A stretch of 47,847 nt of DNA, taken from assembly GCA_030685065.1 (NCBI GenBank), contig JAUXQH010000148.1, positions 1 to 47,847 of the forward strand. The letters are read 5' to 3'. Under the pieces are notes generated by a model. The model worked only from the letters and a program-made list of their open reading frames with translations, was not told the origin of the DNA and did not search any database. Positions 10,530 to 17,366 of the stretch are shown here, one piece after another (position 1 is the stretch's first letter; every line of letters begins with the position of its first letter). Source of the DNA: Pseudomonadota bacterium. GTDB lineage: Bacteria > Myxococcota_A > UBA796 > SXON01. Position numbers and translations under genes: made by a program.

Positions 10530-12140
10530 ATGGCCACTCCTCCACAACGCTGGGCCCTCGCGCTGGGCGCCGTGCTCACCGAGTTGAACCAGGGCTTTCA
10601 CCATGAGCTCGGCGGCTGGGGCTCGGGCGAGCACACCGCCGGCTGGTGCCGGAGCGCCCTCGCGAATTCGTGGGGCGTCACCGACGAGGCCTCGTTCCGC
10701 GCGACCAGCGGCTGGTTGTGGGCCGAGGGCCACGGCGTCGAGATCATGAACCTGCTCGCCAACCTCGGCCCGGATCCCCGCAAGGACGACGAGAAGGCCG
10801 CCCTGGTGCGCGCCAACCGCGCCCTGCTCGAGGGCAAGGGCCTGCTCGCATGGGACCTCGGGCGCTACGTGGCGGTGGTGGGGTGGGGGCGCTGGGCGGG
10901 GTTCGTGTCCGAGCCCGAGGCCTGGCAGATGATCCACGGCGCGGCCGTGCGCGTGCAGCGCGCGTTCAAGTCGTGGCGCGAATTCGGCCGCCACTACGAG
11001 TTCGGCCGGTACTACTGGAGCGGCCAGGACGACGCGCGGTGCGAGGCCGTGATCGCGAAGCTCACCAAGGATCCGGCGAGCCCGTGGATGCAGCTGGACT
11101 GGAAGCTCCCCCTGGGGCCCACGCCGGCCTTCGAGGAGCCTGGGGGCGAGCCGACCTTCGTCGGCGCGGCGGCGGTCGGCGCGGTGGTGAAGCCCGCCGT
11201 CGCCCCCGGCGTCGCCGTCGCGGCCGAACCCTCCCAGCCCGTCCGGATCAAGCGTACGTCCTGCCACGCATGCGGCGCGCCCAAGCAGCTCCCCCCGACG
11301 ACGGGGTGGGTGTATTGTGACCGCTGTGGCACGCTCGCCGATTGGGACTTCCGCAAGGCGTGCGAGGGCGGCTCCGCGCTCCCCGGGCCCGCGTACGAGC
11401 AGATCCTGTCGAAGCTCGCCCCCGCGCTCGACGCCGCTCGCAACGCGCGGGACGGTACGAAGTGTGTAAAGCTTCAACGCCAACTGTTCACGGCCTGGGT
11501 CGAGGCCTGCCCCAAGTCCGTCCCTCCCCGCGCCGCGGAGGCCACGTACCGCGCCGCCTATGTGGAATACCTCGCGTCCGCGGCCGTCGCGACGGACCTC
11601 GACAGCGAATGGCAGGTTCTCGCGATGGCCGTCAAGGGCGCCACCCAGGGGATCCAATTCGAGGGTGACCCACGCAAGCCTCGCGTGCGGAGCGCGGCGT
11701 TCTGGACGCTCTACGGTGCGGTGAAGCGCCAGGTCGAACGGGGAATGCGCGTCTACGCCGAGTCCGGCGTCCTCGAGCTCCACCCGGACGAGGCCTCGGC
11801 CGAGCTGCAGTCGCGGCTCACGTGGTCCGTGTTCGCCCAGGGGTGGCTGCCCTTCCTCGCGGAGGCGGACGGGGAGCGGCTCCTCGCGGAGACCGGGCTC
11901 GCCGGCGACTACGACATCCTCCCGAGCGTCGCCCACGGGATCCGCCACTGTGGCGGCTGTGGCAACCAGATCGCGGTCGTGGCCGGTGCCACCCGCGTGG
12001 TGTGCGAGGCCTGCGGCCACCGCGTGGAGGTCGGCGTGGCCGAGATCCCCTGCACCCAGTGCGCGGGGATGATCTCCCTCCCCGTGGGAAAGGAGCGGGT
12101 CGCGTGCCCGTTCTGCGAGGCGATGGTCGTCCGCGTGTGA
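10530..12140 (+). CDS. DUF1266-like protein with zinc-ribbon motifs
   Basis: The product is 536 residues, starting at an ATG that gives MATPPQRWALALGAV. The N-terminal roughly 190 residues resemble DUF1266: LGGWGS, a W-rich helical region, and GRYVAVVGWGRWAGFVSEPEAW followed by FKSWREFGRHYEFGRYYW. Three CxxC-type zinc ribbons follow: CHACG...CDRCG near residue 250, CGGCG...CEACG near 475, and CTQC...CPFC near 510. The protein looks cytoplasmic, with no signal or membrane segment. DUF1266 has no settled function, although bacterial members occur near secretion or toxin genes. It is divergent from the lectin lipoprotein, with an 80-bp shared promoter region. Confidence 0.75.
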   Translation: MATPPQRWALALGAVLTELNQGFHHELGGWGSGEHTAGWCRSALANSWGVTDEASFRATSGWLWAEGHGVEIMNLLANLGPDPRKDDEKAALVRANRALLEGKGLLAWDLGRYVAVVGWGRWAGFVSEPEAWQMIHGAAVRVQRAFKSWREFGRHYEFGRYYWSGQDDARCEAVIAKLTKDPASPWMQLDWKLPLGPTPAFEEPGGEPTFVGAAAVGAVVKPAVAPGVAVAAEPSQPVRIKRTSCHACGAPKQLPPTTGWVYCDRCGTLADWDFRKACEGGSALPGPAYEQILSKLAPALDAARNARDGTKCVKLQRQLFTAWVEACPKSVPPRAAEATYRAAYVEYLASAAVATDLDSEWQVLAMAVKGATQGIQFEGDPRKPRVRSAAFWTLYGAVKRQVERGMRVYAESGVLELHPDEASAELQSRLTWSVFAQGWLPFLAEADGERLLAETGLAGDYDILPSVAHGIRHCGGCGNQIAVVAGATRVVCEACGHRVEVGVAEIPCTQCAGMISLPVGKERVACPFCEAMVVRV

Positions 12141-12169
12141 CGGCGTGGCCTTCCTGGCCCACCCGCGGA

Positions 12170-12982
12170 TCACATCCCTTCGATCGACCCGTTCGCGGCC
12201 TTCGCCGTCGGCCCGGTGATGGTGGCTCCGTTCACCACCACGGTGGCGTTGGCGCCCACCTTGATGCTGTTCGTCCCGCCCGTGATGCTCCCGCCCTTGA
12301 TCGTCACCGTGGCGTTCCCGCCGGCGTCGATGCCGATGTCGGCGGTGATGTTCACCCCGTCCAATGTCAGGTCACAGTTGCCGCCGGCCTTGATCGCCGT
12401 ACCGGTCACGTTCGCGGTGACATCCTCGATCGTCACGGCCCCGTTCGCGGGACAAACGAAGGTGCTGCTGCCGTCCCATGCCGCCGCCTTGGCGACCGCG
12501 GCGGAGCCAGCGGAGCCGCCCGAGGTGGCCTCGTAGAAGATGTACCCGCCCAGGCTCACGATGATGAGCGTGACCAGCCCGAAGAAGAACACCATGAAGA
12601 TGCAGCCGAAGATCCAGCCGCTGATCTTCTGATCGATCTTGCGCTCGATGTTCTTCTGGAGCCTGGACGTGTCCACGTCGATGCCGCCCCTGCTCATGTC
12701 GATCTGCACGCCGCCGACCTTGGCGCGAACGCCCATGTTCGCGGCGCGCGCGGCGAGGGCGTTCCTGGTTGCGGTCATGGGGTCGGGCGGGAGCACGGGG
12801 CCTCCGGCCGCGCCCGCGAACCCCACGCCGGCAGCGAACAGCTCGGGGTCGGTCCCTGCGGGGATCTGCACGGGCGTGAGGTTGCCGCCGTAGGTCATGT
12901 ACAGGGCCTTGCAGGCCTTGCAGCGGGCGTACGAGCCGTTGGGCGAGGTCTCGAGGGCGCCGGCGCAGGCGGGACAGGTCAA
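12170..12982 (-). CDS. zinc-ribbon, single-pass membrane protein with beta-helix-like repeat tail
   Basis: The product is 270 residues. I chose the TTG at 12982 because it begins exactly at the zinc ribbon (TCPACAGALE...CKACKALY) and has a GGAG ribosome-binding site about 6 nt upstream. The longer frame adds only an Arg/Ser-rich shadow. After the ribbon comes a helical linker with a basic-amphipathic stretch, then one strong membrane segment (GWIFGCIFMVFFFGLVTLIIVSLGGYIFY). The exported tail of about 120 residues has short hydrophobic/Asn-Gly repeats (VTIEDVTANV, LTLDGVNITADI, VTIKGGSIT, VVVNGATIT), suggesting a right-handed beta-helix. Its function is unknown. Confidence 0.75.
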   Translation of the reverse strand: MTCPACAGALETSPNGSYARCKACKALYMTYGGNLTPVQIPAGTDPELFAAGVGFAGAAGGPVLPPDPMTATRNALAARAANMGVRAKVGGVQIDMSRGGIDVDTSRLQKNIERKIDQKISGWIFGCIFMVFFFGLVTLIIVSLGGYIFYEATSGGSAGSAAVAKAAAWDGSSTFVCPANGAVTIEDVTANVTGTAIKAGGNCDLTLDGVNITADIGIDAGGNATVTIKGGSITGGTNSIKVGANATVVVNGATITGPTAKAANGSIEGM

Positions 12983-13055
12983 GGGTGCTCCGTTCGCGCG
13001 AGAGGATGCGCCGCGGGTGGGCGTGCCGCAAGGGGAGGGGCAATCGCCCCACCGA

Positions 13056-13619
13056 TCAGGCCACGCCGCGCACGAGCACGAACGCGCCGAAGGAGGCGAA
13101 GAGGAGGGCGGCGAAGTAGCGCGCCTTCTGAAGGTCGATCCTCCCTCCGAGGCGGCCGCCCACGAGGACGACCGGCACATTCGCGAGGAGCATGCCGACG
13201 GTAGTCCCGACGATCACGGCGACTGTCTGACCGGGATGCGCGGCGGCGAGCCCGACCGTGGCGAGCTGGGTCTTGTCGCCCATCTCGGCGACGAAGAAGC
13301 TCACGAGCGTCGTGATGAACGCACCGCTCCGGCTCGGGGCGGCGGCGCCGTCCAGGGAGTCGGGCACCAGGGTCCAGGCCGCCATGACGACAAAGCCCAG
13401 GCCCACGATCCAGCGCAGGAGCGCGGGCCCGATCCAGGCGCCGACCTGCGCGCCCACCATCCCGGCGAGCCCGTGGTTGAGGATCGTGGCGACGAAGATC
13501 CCCGCGATGATCGGCATCGGCTGGCGGAAGCGGGTCGCGAGCACGAGGGCGAGGAGCTGGGTCTTGTCGCCGATCTCGGCGAGGGCGACAGCGGCCGTGG
13601 AGGTGAGGAGCGCTTGCAT
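13056..13619 (-). CDS. GDT1/UPF0016 (TMEM165-type) divalent-cation exporter, probably Mn2+
   Basis: This 187-residue inner-membrane protein has six helices in two inverted halves. Each half carries the diagnostic E-x-G-D-K-T-Q cation-binding motif: AEIGDKTQLLAL in helix 1 and AEMGDKTQLATV in helix 4. Bacterial members (MneA, MgtE-independent Mn exporters) and eukaryotic GDT1/TMEM165 move Mn2+ and/or Ca2+ out of the cytoplasm, exchanging with protons. The Mn2+ assignment is strengthened by the yybP-ykoY riboswitch in its leader. It stands alone as a monocistronic unit between two convergent or divergent neighbours. Confidence 0.92.
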   Translation of the reverse strand: MQALLTSTAAVALAEIGDKTQLLALVLATRFRQPMPIIAGIFVATILNHGLAGMVGAQVGAWIGPALLRWIVGLGFVVMAAWTLVPDSLDGAAAPSRSGAFITTLVSFFVAEMGDKTQLATVGLAAAHPGQTVAVIVGTTVGMLLANVPVVLVGGRLGGRIDLQKARYFAALLFASFGAFVLVRGVA

Positions 13620-13629
13620 GGGGGAGGCC

Positions 13630-13676
13630 TCCGGGCCAGGAGAGACAACGGGACGCGACGCCCCGCCCGGCCCGGA
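13630..13676 (-). promoter_or_regulatory. expression-platform stem masking the exporter ribosome-binding site
   Basis: Downstream of the riboswitch, TCCGGGCC (13669-13676) is perfectly complementary to GGCCCGGA (13630-13637), with a 31-nt loop. The 3' arm runs into the GGAGG just before the ATG at 13619, so the stem could hide the ribosome-binding site. No U-tract follows, which points to translational rather than transcriptional control. The stem is seen in the sequence; the mechanism is inferred. Confidence 0.5.
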
Positions 13677-13685
13677 TCGGAGGTC

Positions 13686-13818
13686 GCGCCCGTGGTCTCA
13701 CCCCCGCCCGAAAAAACGGGCTCGATGGCGCCATGGAGCCGAGGCTCCAAGTGTGTTGACGCCACCCCCGCTCCCCGTCCTGCTCGGACGTGGGCGGTGG
13801 GCTACTCCCCAAGGACGC
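13686..13818 (-). promoter_or_regulatory. yybP-ykoY (Mn2+) riboswitch aptamer
   Basis: Read on the minus strand, this leader contains the invariant TTGGGGAGTAGCC element (core at 13802-13810), the second conserved loop GTCAACACACTTGG followed by a hairpin and ATGGCGCC, and the 3' element GAGACC. A closing P1 helix can be drawn between GCGTCC (13813-13818) and GGGCGC (13686-13691), with one G-U pair. This arrangement is that of the Mn2+-sensing yybP-ykoY class, whose E. coli mntP leader has the same GGGGAGTAGCC string. It lies 67 nt upstream of the exporter start, so Mn2+ would switch on its own efflux. Confidence 0.88.
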
Positions 13819-13901
13819 TCTCTGCGTAGCGTGGTGGTGGGGTGCGGGCCAGGGACCCCCCACCGCACCGCCGACAAGGTACGTGCACCCCGAGAGGCCC
13901 C

Positions 13902-14399
13902 ATGCCCCCCACCGCCGCCGCGCTCGACCCCTCGCTCGACCCCGCCCAGAACCCCACGCTCGACCCGCGCGCGCTCACGCCGGCGCAGTGGCGCGCGATC
14001 CTCACGCCCACCGAGTACGCGATCCTCCGCGAGTCCGCGACCGAGCGGGCCGGGAGCGGCCGTTACCTCGACGACCCCGGCCCCGGCGCGTTCCACTGCG
14101 CGGGCTGCGGGAACCGGCTGTACGGGGCGGCACACAAGTTTCACTCGGGGTGCGGGTGGCCCTCGTTCTTCCAGGAGATCGAGCCCGGCGCGCTTGAGGT
14201 GCATCGCGACGCGACGTTCGGCATGGTGCGCACCGAGATGCGCTGCGCGCGCTGCGGCGGGCACCTCGGGCACATCTTCGACGACGCGCCGCGCACGCCG
14301 ACGGGGATGCGCCACTGCGTCAACGGCTACGCGGTCGTGCACGTGCCCGAGGGCGAGGCGACCGCCGACGCGTTCGCGCGCCATCGGCGCGTGGGGTAG
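13902..14399 (+). CDS. msrB: peptide-methionine (R)-S-oxide reductase
   Basis: This 165-residue MsrB reduces methionine-R-sulfoxide in proteins, normally regenerated by thioredoxin. The start at 13902 follows a GAGAGG ribosome-binding site. Both zinc-binding CxxC pairs (CAGC near residue 62 and CARC near 112) are present, as are the substrate-site GCGWPSF and the catalytic cysteine in MRHCVNG, with His and Gly where many homologues have Tyr/Phe and Ser. An N-terminal Pro/Asp-rich extension of about 35 residues precedes the domain. There is no clear signal peptide, so it is probably cytoplasmic. The J-domain gene starts 11 bp downstream, probably in one operon. Confidence 0.95.
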   Translation: MPPTAAALDPSLDPAQNPTLDPRALTPAQWRAILTPTEYAILRESATERAGSGRYLDDPGPGAFHCAGCGNRLYGAAHKFHSGCGWPSFFQEIEPGALEVHRDATFGMVRTEMRCARCGGHLGHIFDDAPRTPTGMRHCVNGYAVVHVPEGEATADAFARHRRVG

Positions 14400-14410
14400 T
14401 CGGACGCTCG

Positions 14411-15214
14411 ATGGCCGCAACCCCGCTCGCCCGCGCCTATACGCTCCTCGGGCTCGCCCCGGACGCCTCCGAGGAGGAGATCAAGCGGGCGTGGCGGGCG
14501 CTGGCCAAGGCGACCCACCCCGACCTGAACCCGGATGATCCGGACGCGGGCCGTCGTTTCCGCGAGGCCGAGGCCGCCCACGCGCTCCTGACCGATCCGG
14601 CCCGCCGCGCCGAGGGCGCCCGCGCACCGCGGGAGGGGCCGGACGACGACTGGTTCGACGGCTGTGCCTGGATGGCCGAGGCCCACCTGATTCGTCTGCG
14701 TCGCGACGTTCTGCCGCGCTATGCCGCGCGCCACCGGGGTGGCCCTTCGCTCGTGTCAGCGCTCGCTGCGCACGCGGATCGTGGCCTGTCGGAGCACGCC
14801 CCGGGGGAGGCGCCGTCGCGATGGGCGCGCGCATGGGCCTGGTACCTGTGGCGCCACATCGAGCTGGTGGTGGATGAAGGCCCGCCGTTCGCCCGTGGCC
14901 CCGTCGGGCTCGTGCGTGTCGGTGCGCGCGTCCGGATCCTCCTCTGGCCGCGCGCGCTGTGGGCCGAGGGGATCCGCGACGACGACGTCCTGCGGACGAT
15001 CGTTCAGCGGAGCGTCGATCTGGGCGTAGCCGCCGCGGCCCCCGTGGTGCTCGGCGTCGCGATGCCACCGACGTTCCCGTACGACGAGGCCGATCGCTGG
15101 TGGTGGGCCGGAAAGCTGTTCTGGCCCGTCGTGTTGGTGCTCGTCGCCGCGTTCTCGATCTTCCTCATCGGGTCGGGCATGCAGGCCGGGAACGGCCCGA
15201 TCCGGTTCCGCTGA
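14411..15214 (+). CDS. J-domain (DnaJ-like) membrane-anchored protein
   Basis: This is a 267-residue protein. Residues 5-68 are a J domain (AYTLLGLAPDASEEEIKRAWR, then the essential HPD in ATHPDLNPDD), which stimulates the ATPase of a DnaK-type chaperone. There is no G/F-rich region and no zinc-finger domain, so it is a type III J protein with a specialised client. The central 150 residues are unrecognised and the C-terminus has a membrane helix (LFWPVVLVLVAAFSIFLIG) that would tether it with the J domain in the cytoplasm. It lies 11 bp after msrB and probably shares its transcript. Confidence 0.85.
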   Translation: MAATPLARAYTLLGLAPDASEEEIKRAWRALAKATHPDLNPDDPDAGRRFREAEAAHALLTDPARRAEGARAPREGPDDDWFDGCAWMAEAHLIRLRRDVLPRYAARHRGGPSLVSALAAHADRGLSEHAPGEAPSRWARAWAWYLWRHIELVVDEGPPFARGPVGLVRVGARVRILLWPRALWAEGIRDDDVLRTIVQRSVDLGVAAAAPVVLGVAMPPTFPYDEADRWWWAGKLFWPVVLVLVAAFSIFLIGSGMQAGNGPIRFR

Positions 15215-15221
15215 GGGGAGG

Positions 15222-15254
15222 CCGGATCGGGGGCGCGAGGTCCACCCGATCCGG
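15222..15254. terminator. inverted repeat between convergent genes, probable bidirectional terminator
   Basis: A perfect 10-bp inverted repeat (CCGGATCGGG at 15222-15231 and CCCGATCCGG at 15245-15254, 13-nt loop) fills the short gap between the converging J-domain and lipoprotein genes. There is no T-run on either side, so intrinsic termination may be weak. Confidence 0.5.
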
Positions 15255-15263
15255 GATCACCCG

Positions 15264-16241
15264 TCAGGGGTCGCAGACCGCGTCTTCGGCGGGCGGCCCG
15301 TCCAGGCAACCCGCGCAATTCACGCCGTCAACCTGGGAGATGGTGAACCCGCTGACCTCGGGGGCGAGGATCTGGTCGGCTTCGAGATCCAGGCAGTAGC
15401 GCTCGCCGTCGGGGCAGTCGCCGCAGCGGATCCCGGCGGAGACCATCAGATCGCAGGCGGCGGCGGGGTTGCCCGGATCCCCCACGAGCACGCCCATGTT
15501 TCGCGTGTCGAGGATGCCGCTCAACGTGCCGCCCGCGATGTACGTGGCGTCCGCGGCGAACGTGCCGGTGATGACGAGGTTGTTGACCGTGACCGGCGCC
15601 CCCCCGACCGACACCCTCGCGACCGGAGCGGAGAGGTCGAAGTAGGGGGATTCGCCGAATTCGGCGCCCGGAAGGTCGGTGGTCGCGAGGCAATAGTCCT
15701 GCGACTGCGTGTCCGCGTTCGCGATGCTTCCGCCCTCGATGAAGTCGAGCGTCGCGCCGTCGATCGCGACGACGCCGATGAGGAGGGGCTGCTGCGGCAC
15801 GCTCGACAACACGAGGCTCATCCCCTCGGGCGAGACGATGCGGGCGGCGGCGAGGTCGAACGACCAGGTACGGTTCAGCAGCGTGTTCGGGTCCGCGAGC
15901 GGCGCGCCGTCGCCCGAGGTCGTGAACGCGAGCGCGGTGCTGCCGGCGCAGGACTCGAGCGTCGCGGTGTAGGCGGTGTTCGGGGCGAGCGGGGCGCTGG
16001 GCGTGTAGTAGATGATCTCCCCGTTCTCGGAGGTGCTCATCACGCCCGCGAACGAGGCGCTCACCGTCGCGAGCGGGTCGGGGTCCGACAGGTGGAACTC
16101 GACGGCGGCGCGGTAGTGGGCGTTGGTGGCGTCGGCGGCGGGGACCGTCTCTTCGAGGGTGACCTCGCAGGCGGGGGCGGTGTCGACGGGGTCTTTGTCG
16201 CCCGAGCAGGCGAGGAGGCAGGCGAGGGGCAGGAGGCGCAT
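15264..16241 (-). CDS. lipoprotein with N-terminal Ig-like domain
   Basis: The product is 325 residues with a textbook lipobox (MRLLPLACLLAC, Cys 12) followed by SGDKD, so it is probably anchored to the outer membrane. Residues about 25-110 look like a bacterial Ig-like domain of the SbsA/Big type (VPAADATNAHYRAAVEFHLSD, YTPSAPLAPNTAYTATLESCAG). The rest is a beta-rich region of unknown function with a cysteine-rich C-terminus (CGDCPDGERYC, CAGCLDGP) likely to form disulfides. No enzyme motif is visible. Such lipoproteins are a staple of Myxococcota envelopes. Confidence 0.82.
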   Translation of the reverse strand: MRLLPLACLLACSGDKDPVDTAPACEVTLEETVPAADATNAHYRAAVEFHLSDPDPLATVSASFAGVMSTSENGEIIYYTPSAPLAPNTAYTATLESCAGSTALAFTTSGDGAPLADPNTLLNRTWSFDLAAARIVSPEGMSLVLSSVPQQPLLIGVVAIDGATLDFIEGGSIANADTQSQDYCLATTDLPGAEFGESPYFDLSAPVARVSVGGAPVTVNNLVITGTFAADATYIAGGTLSGILDTRNMGVLVGDPGNPAAACDLMVSAGIRCGDCPDGERYCLDLEADQILAPEVSGFTISQVDGVNCAGCLDGPPAEDAVCDP

Positions 16242-16325
16242 GAGGGCACTTTACCTCGGGATCCCCTGCTGCGTTACGCCGCAGCATCCGCGGAGACCGA
16301 GCACCCTTCGCGCAGGAGCCCTGCC

Positions 16326-16709
16326 ATGCCCCAGACGTCCACCACCAGCGCCATCTGGCGCGATCATGTCGCTGTCGCCGGGACGCCCGAGGGCTTCACC
16401 CTCCGGACCACGTTCCCCACCAACCCGGAGGGCGTGGAGGTGATGCTGGAGAGGTGGGAAGCGGGCACCGAGGAGCCGCCCCATTCGCATCCCGGGGACG
16501 ACATGACCGTCGTCGTGGAGGGGGCGATGTCGCTCCAGTTCTACGTGCGGACGGCGGGCGGGCTGATTCCAGACGGAGAACGGGTGTTTCTACGCCAGGG
16601 GGAGACAGGTTACGTCCGCGGCGGCCGGATCCACGACGCTCGCTACATCGAGGCGTGCAAGCTGGTCTACGTGCACGATCGGGCGTTCGGGTTCACATCG
16701 GAGGACTGA
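16326..16709 (+). CDS. cupin-domain protein
   Basis: This 127-residue, cytoplasmic single cupin starts at an ATG 8 nt after AGGAG. Cupin motif 1 is visible as PPHSHPGDDMTVVVEGAMSL (two His and the Asp/Glu metal ligands), and motif 2 as GETGYVRGGRIHDARYI with the third His. It thus has the metal site of small cupins that are either non-catalytic sensors or dioxygenase/isomerase-like. The substrate is not evident. Its stop is 1 bp from the stop of the convergent Fur-family gene, so the two mRNAs probably overlap at their 3' ends. Confidence 0.85.
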   Translation: MPQTSTTSAIWRDHVAVAGTPEGFTLRTTFPTNPEGVEVMLERWEAGTEEPPHSHPGDDMTVVVEGAMSLQFYVRTAGGLIPDGERVFLRQGETGYVRGGRIHDARYIEACKLVYVHDRAFGFTSED

Positions 16710-16710
16710 G

Positions 16711-17157
16711 CTACCCGGCGGCCTCGCAGCGATCGCATCGCCCGCGGAGCTGGATGGCCACCTTGCCGAGGCGCACGGCCCCGGGGAGGGGCCCGGCCGG
16801 CACCGGGATGACCACGTCGGGCAGGCACGCCACGTCCCCGCAGACGGTGCAGAGAAAGTGCGGGTGGTCGACGTCCTGGTGCCCGGCGACGGGGGCGCTG
16901 GCGAGGTCGTAGCGCCACACGTGATCGCCGAGGTCGGCGCGCCGGAGGATGCCGACCTCGGTCAGATCGACCAGGTTGCGGTAGAGCGTGGCGCGATCCC
17001 ACCCGTCTTCGGCGAGCGCGGCCGTGATCTCCGGGTGGCTCGAAGCGGTGGCGCGGCCGTGCAGCACCCTCAACACCGCCACCCGCGCCGCCGTGGCGCG
17101 AAGCCCTGCCGCGCGCAGGCGCTCGCGGAGATCGGCGTCGGAGGTGGTGCCGGACAT
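16711..17157 (-). CDS. Fur-family metal/peroxide-responsive repressor
   Basis: This 148-residue regulator has a winged-helix N-terminus (LRAAGLRATAARVAVLRVL; recognition helix region WDRATLYRNLVDL) and a C-terminal dimerisation domain. The latter has the metal-ligand HPHFLCTVCGDVACL and a second pair CDRC, which together form the structural Zn(Cys)4 site. It could be Fur, Zur or PerR: the His/Cys pattern alone does not decide. A short inverted repeat just upstream may be its own operator. It converges with the cupin gene. Confidence 0.92.
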   Translation of the reverse strand: MSGTTSDADLRERLRAAGLRATAARVAVLRVLHGRATASSHPEITAALAEDGWDRATLYRNLVDLTEVGILRRADLGDHVWRYDLASAPVAGHQDVDHPHFLCTVCGDVACLPDVVIPVPAGPLPGAVRLGKVAIQLRGRCDRCEAAG

Positions 17158-17170
17158 GACGACCTCGCCC

Positions 17171-17184
17171 GTTGCAACAGCAAC
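17171..17184. promoter_or_regulatory. possible autoregulatory operator of the Fur-family gene
   Basis: GTTGC and GCAAC arms separated by 4 nt lie 14 bp upstream of the regulator's start codon. A further TGCAA follows at about 17190-17194. The position suits an autorepressor site, but the sequence is not a canonical Fur, Zur or PerR box. Confidence 0.35.
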
Positions 17185-17252
17185 CGGGCTGCAAGACTAA
17201 CCCGCACCGGGGACGATCGCGCGCGATCGTCCGTGATGTGCGCCCGCGCGCC

Positions 17253-17279
17253 TTGACGTGGAGGGGGTGGCCAGATAAT
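17253..17279 (+). promoter_or_regulatory. sigma-70-type promoter of the tRNA-Pro gene
   Basis: TTGACG (17253-17258) and GATAAT (17274-17279) are separated by 15 bp. The tRNA starts 12 bp after the -10 box. The spacing is a little short, but both hexamers are strong in this GC-rich context. Confidence 0.6.
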
Positions 17280-17290
17280 GATGTGCACGC

Positions 17291-17366
17291 CGGGGTGTGG
17301 CGCAGCTGGTAGCGCGCTTGGTTCGGGACCAAGAGGCCGCAAGTTCGAATCTTGTCACCCCGACCA
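17291..17366 (+). tRNA. tRNA-Pro (anticodon CGG)
   Basis: All cloverleaf arms can be drawn: acceptor CGGGGTG with CACCCCG, D stem GCGC with GCGC, anticodon stem CTTGG with CCAAG around loop TTCGGGA (anticodon CGG, reading CCG), and T stem GCAAG with CTTGT around TTCGAAT. Discriminator A and an encoded CCA follow. The last 12 bases overlap the 3' end of the recombinase gene on the other strand, making this tRNA the probable integration site of the element to its right. Confidence 0.97.
17330..17366. other. candidate attachment-site region (att) in the tRNA-Pro 3' half
   Basis: The recombinase gene ends inside this tRNA segment, the usual geometry for an element inserted at a tRNA 3' end. The matching duplicate expected at the other end is not in the window, so the crossover cannot be placed more exactly. 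Confidence 0.4.
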
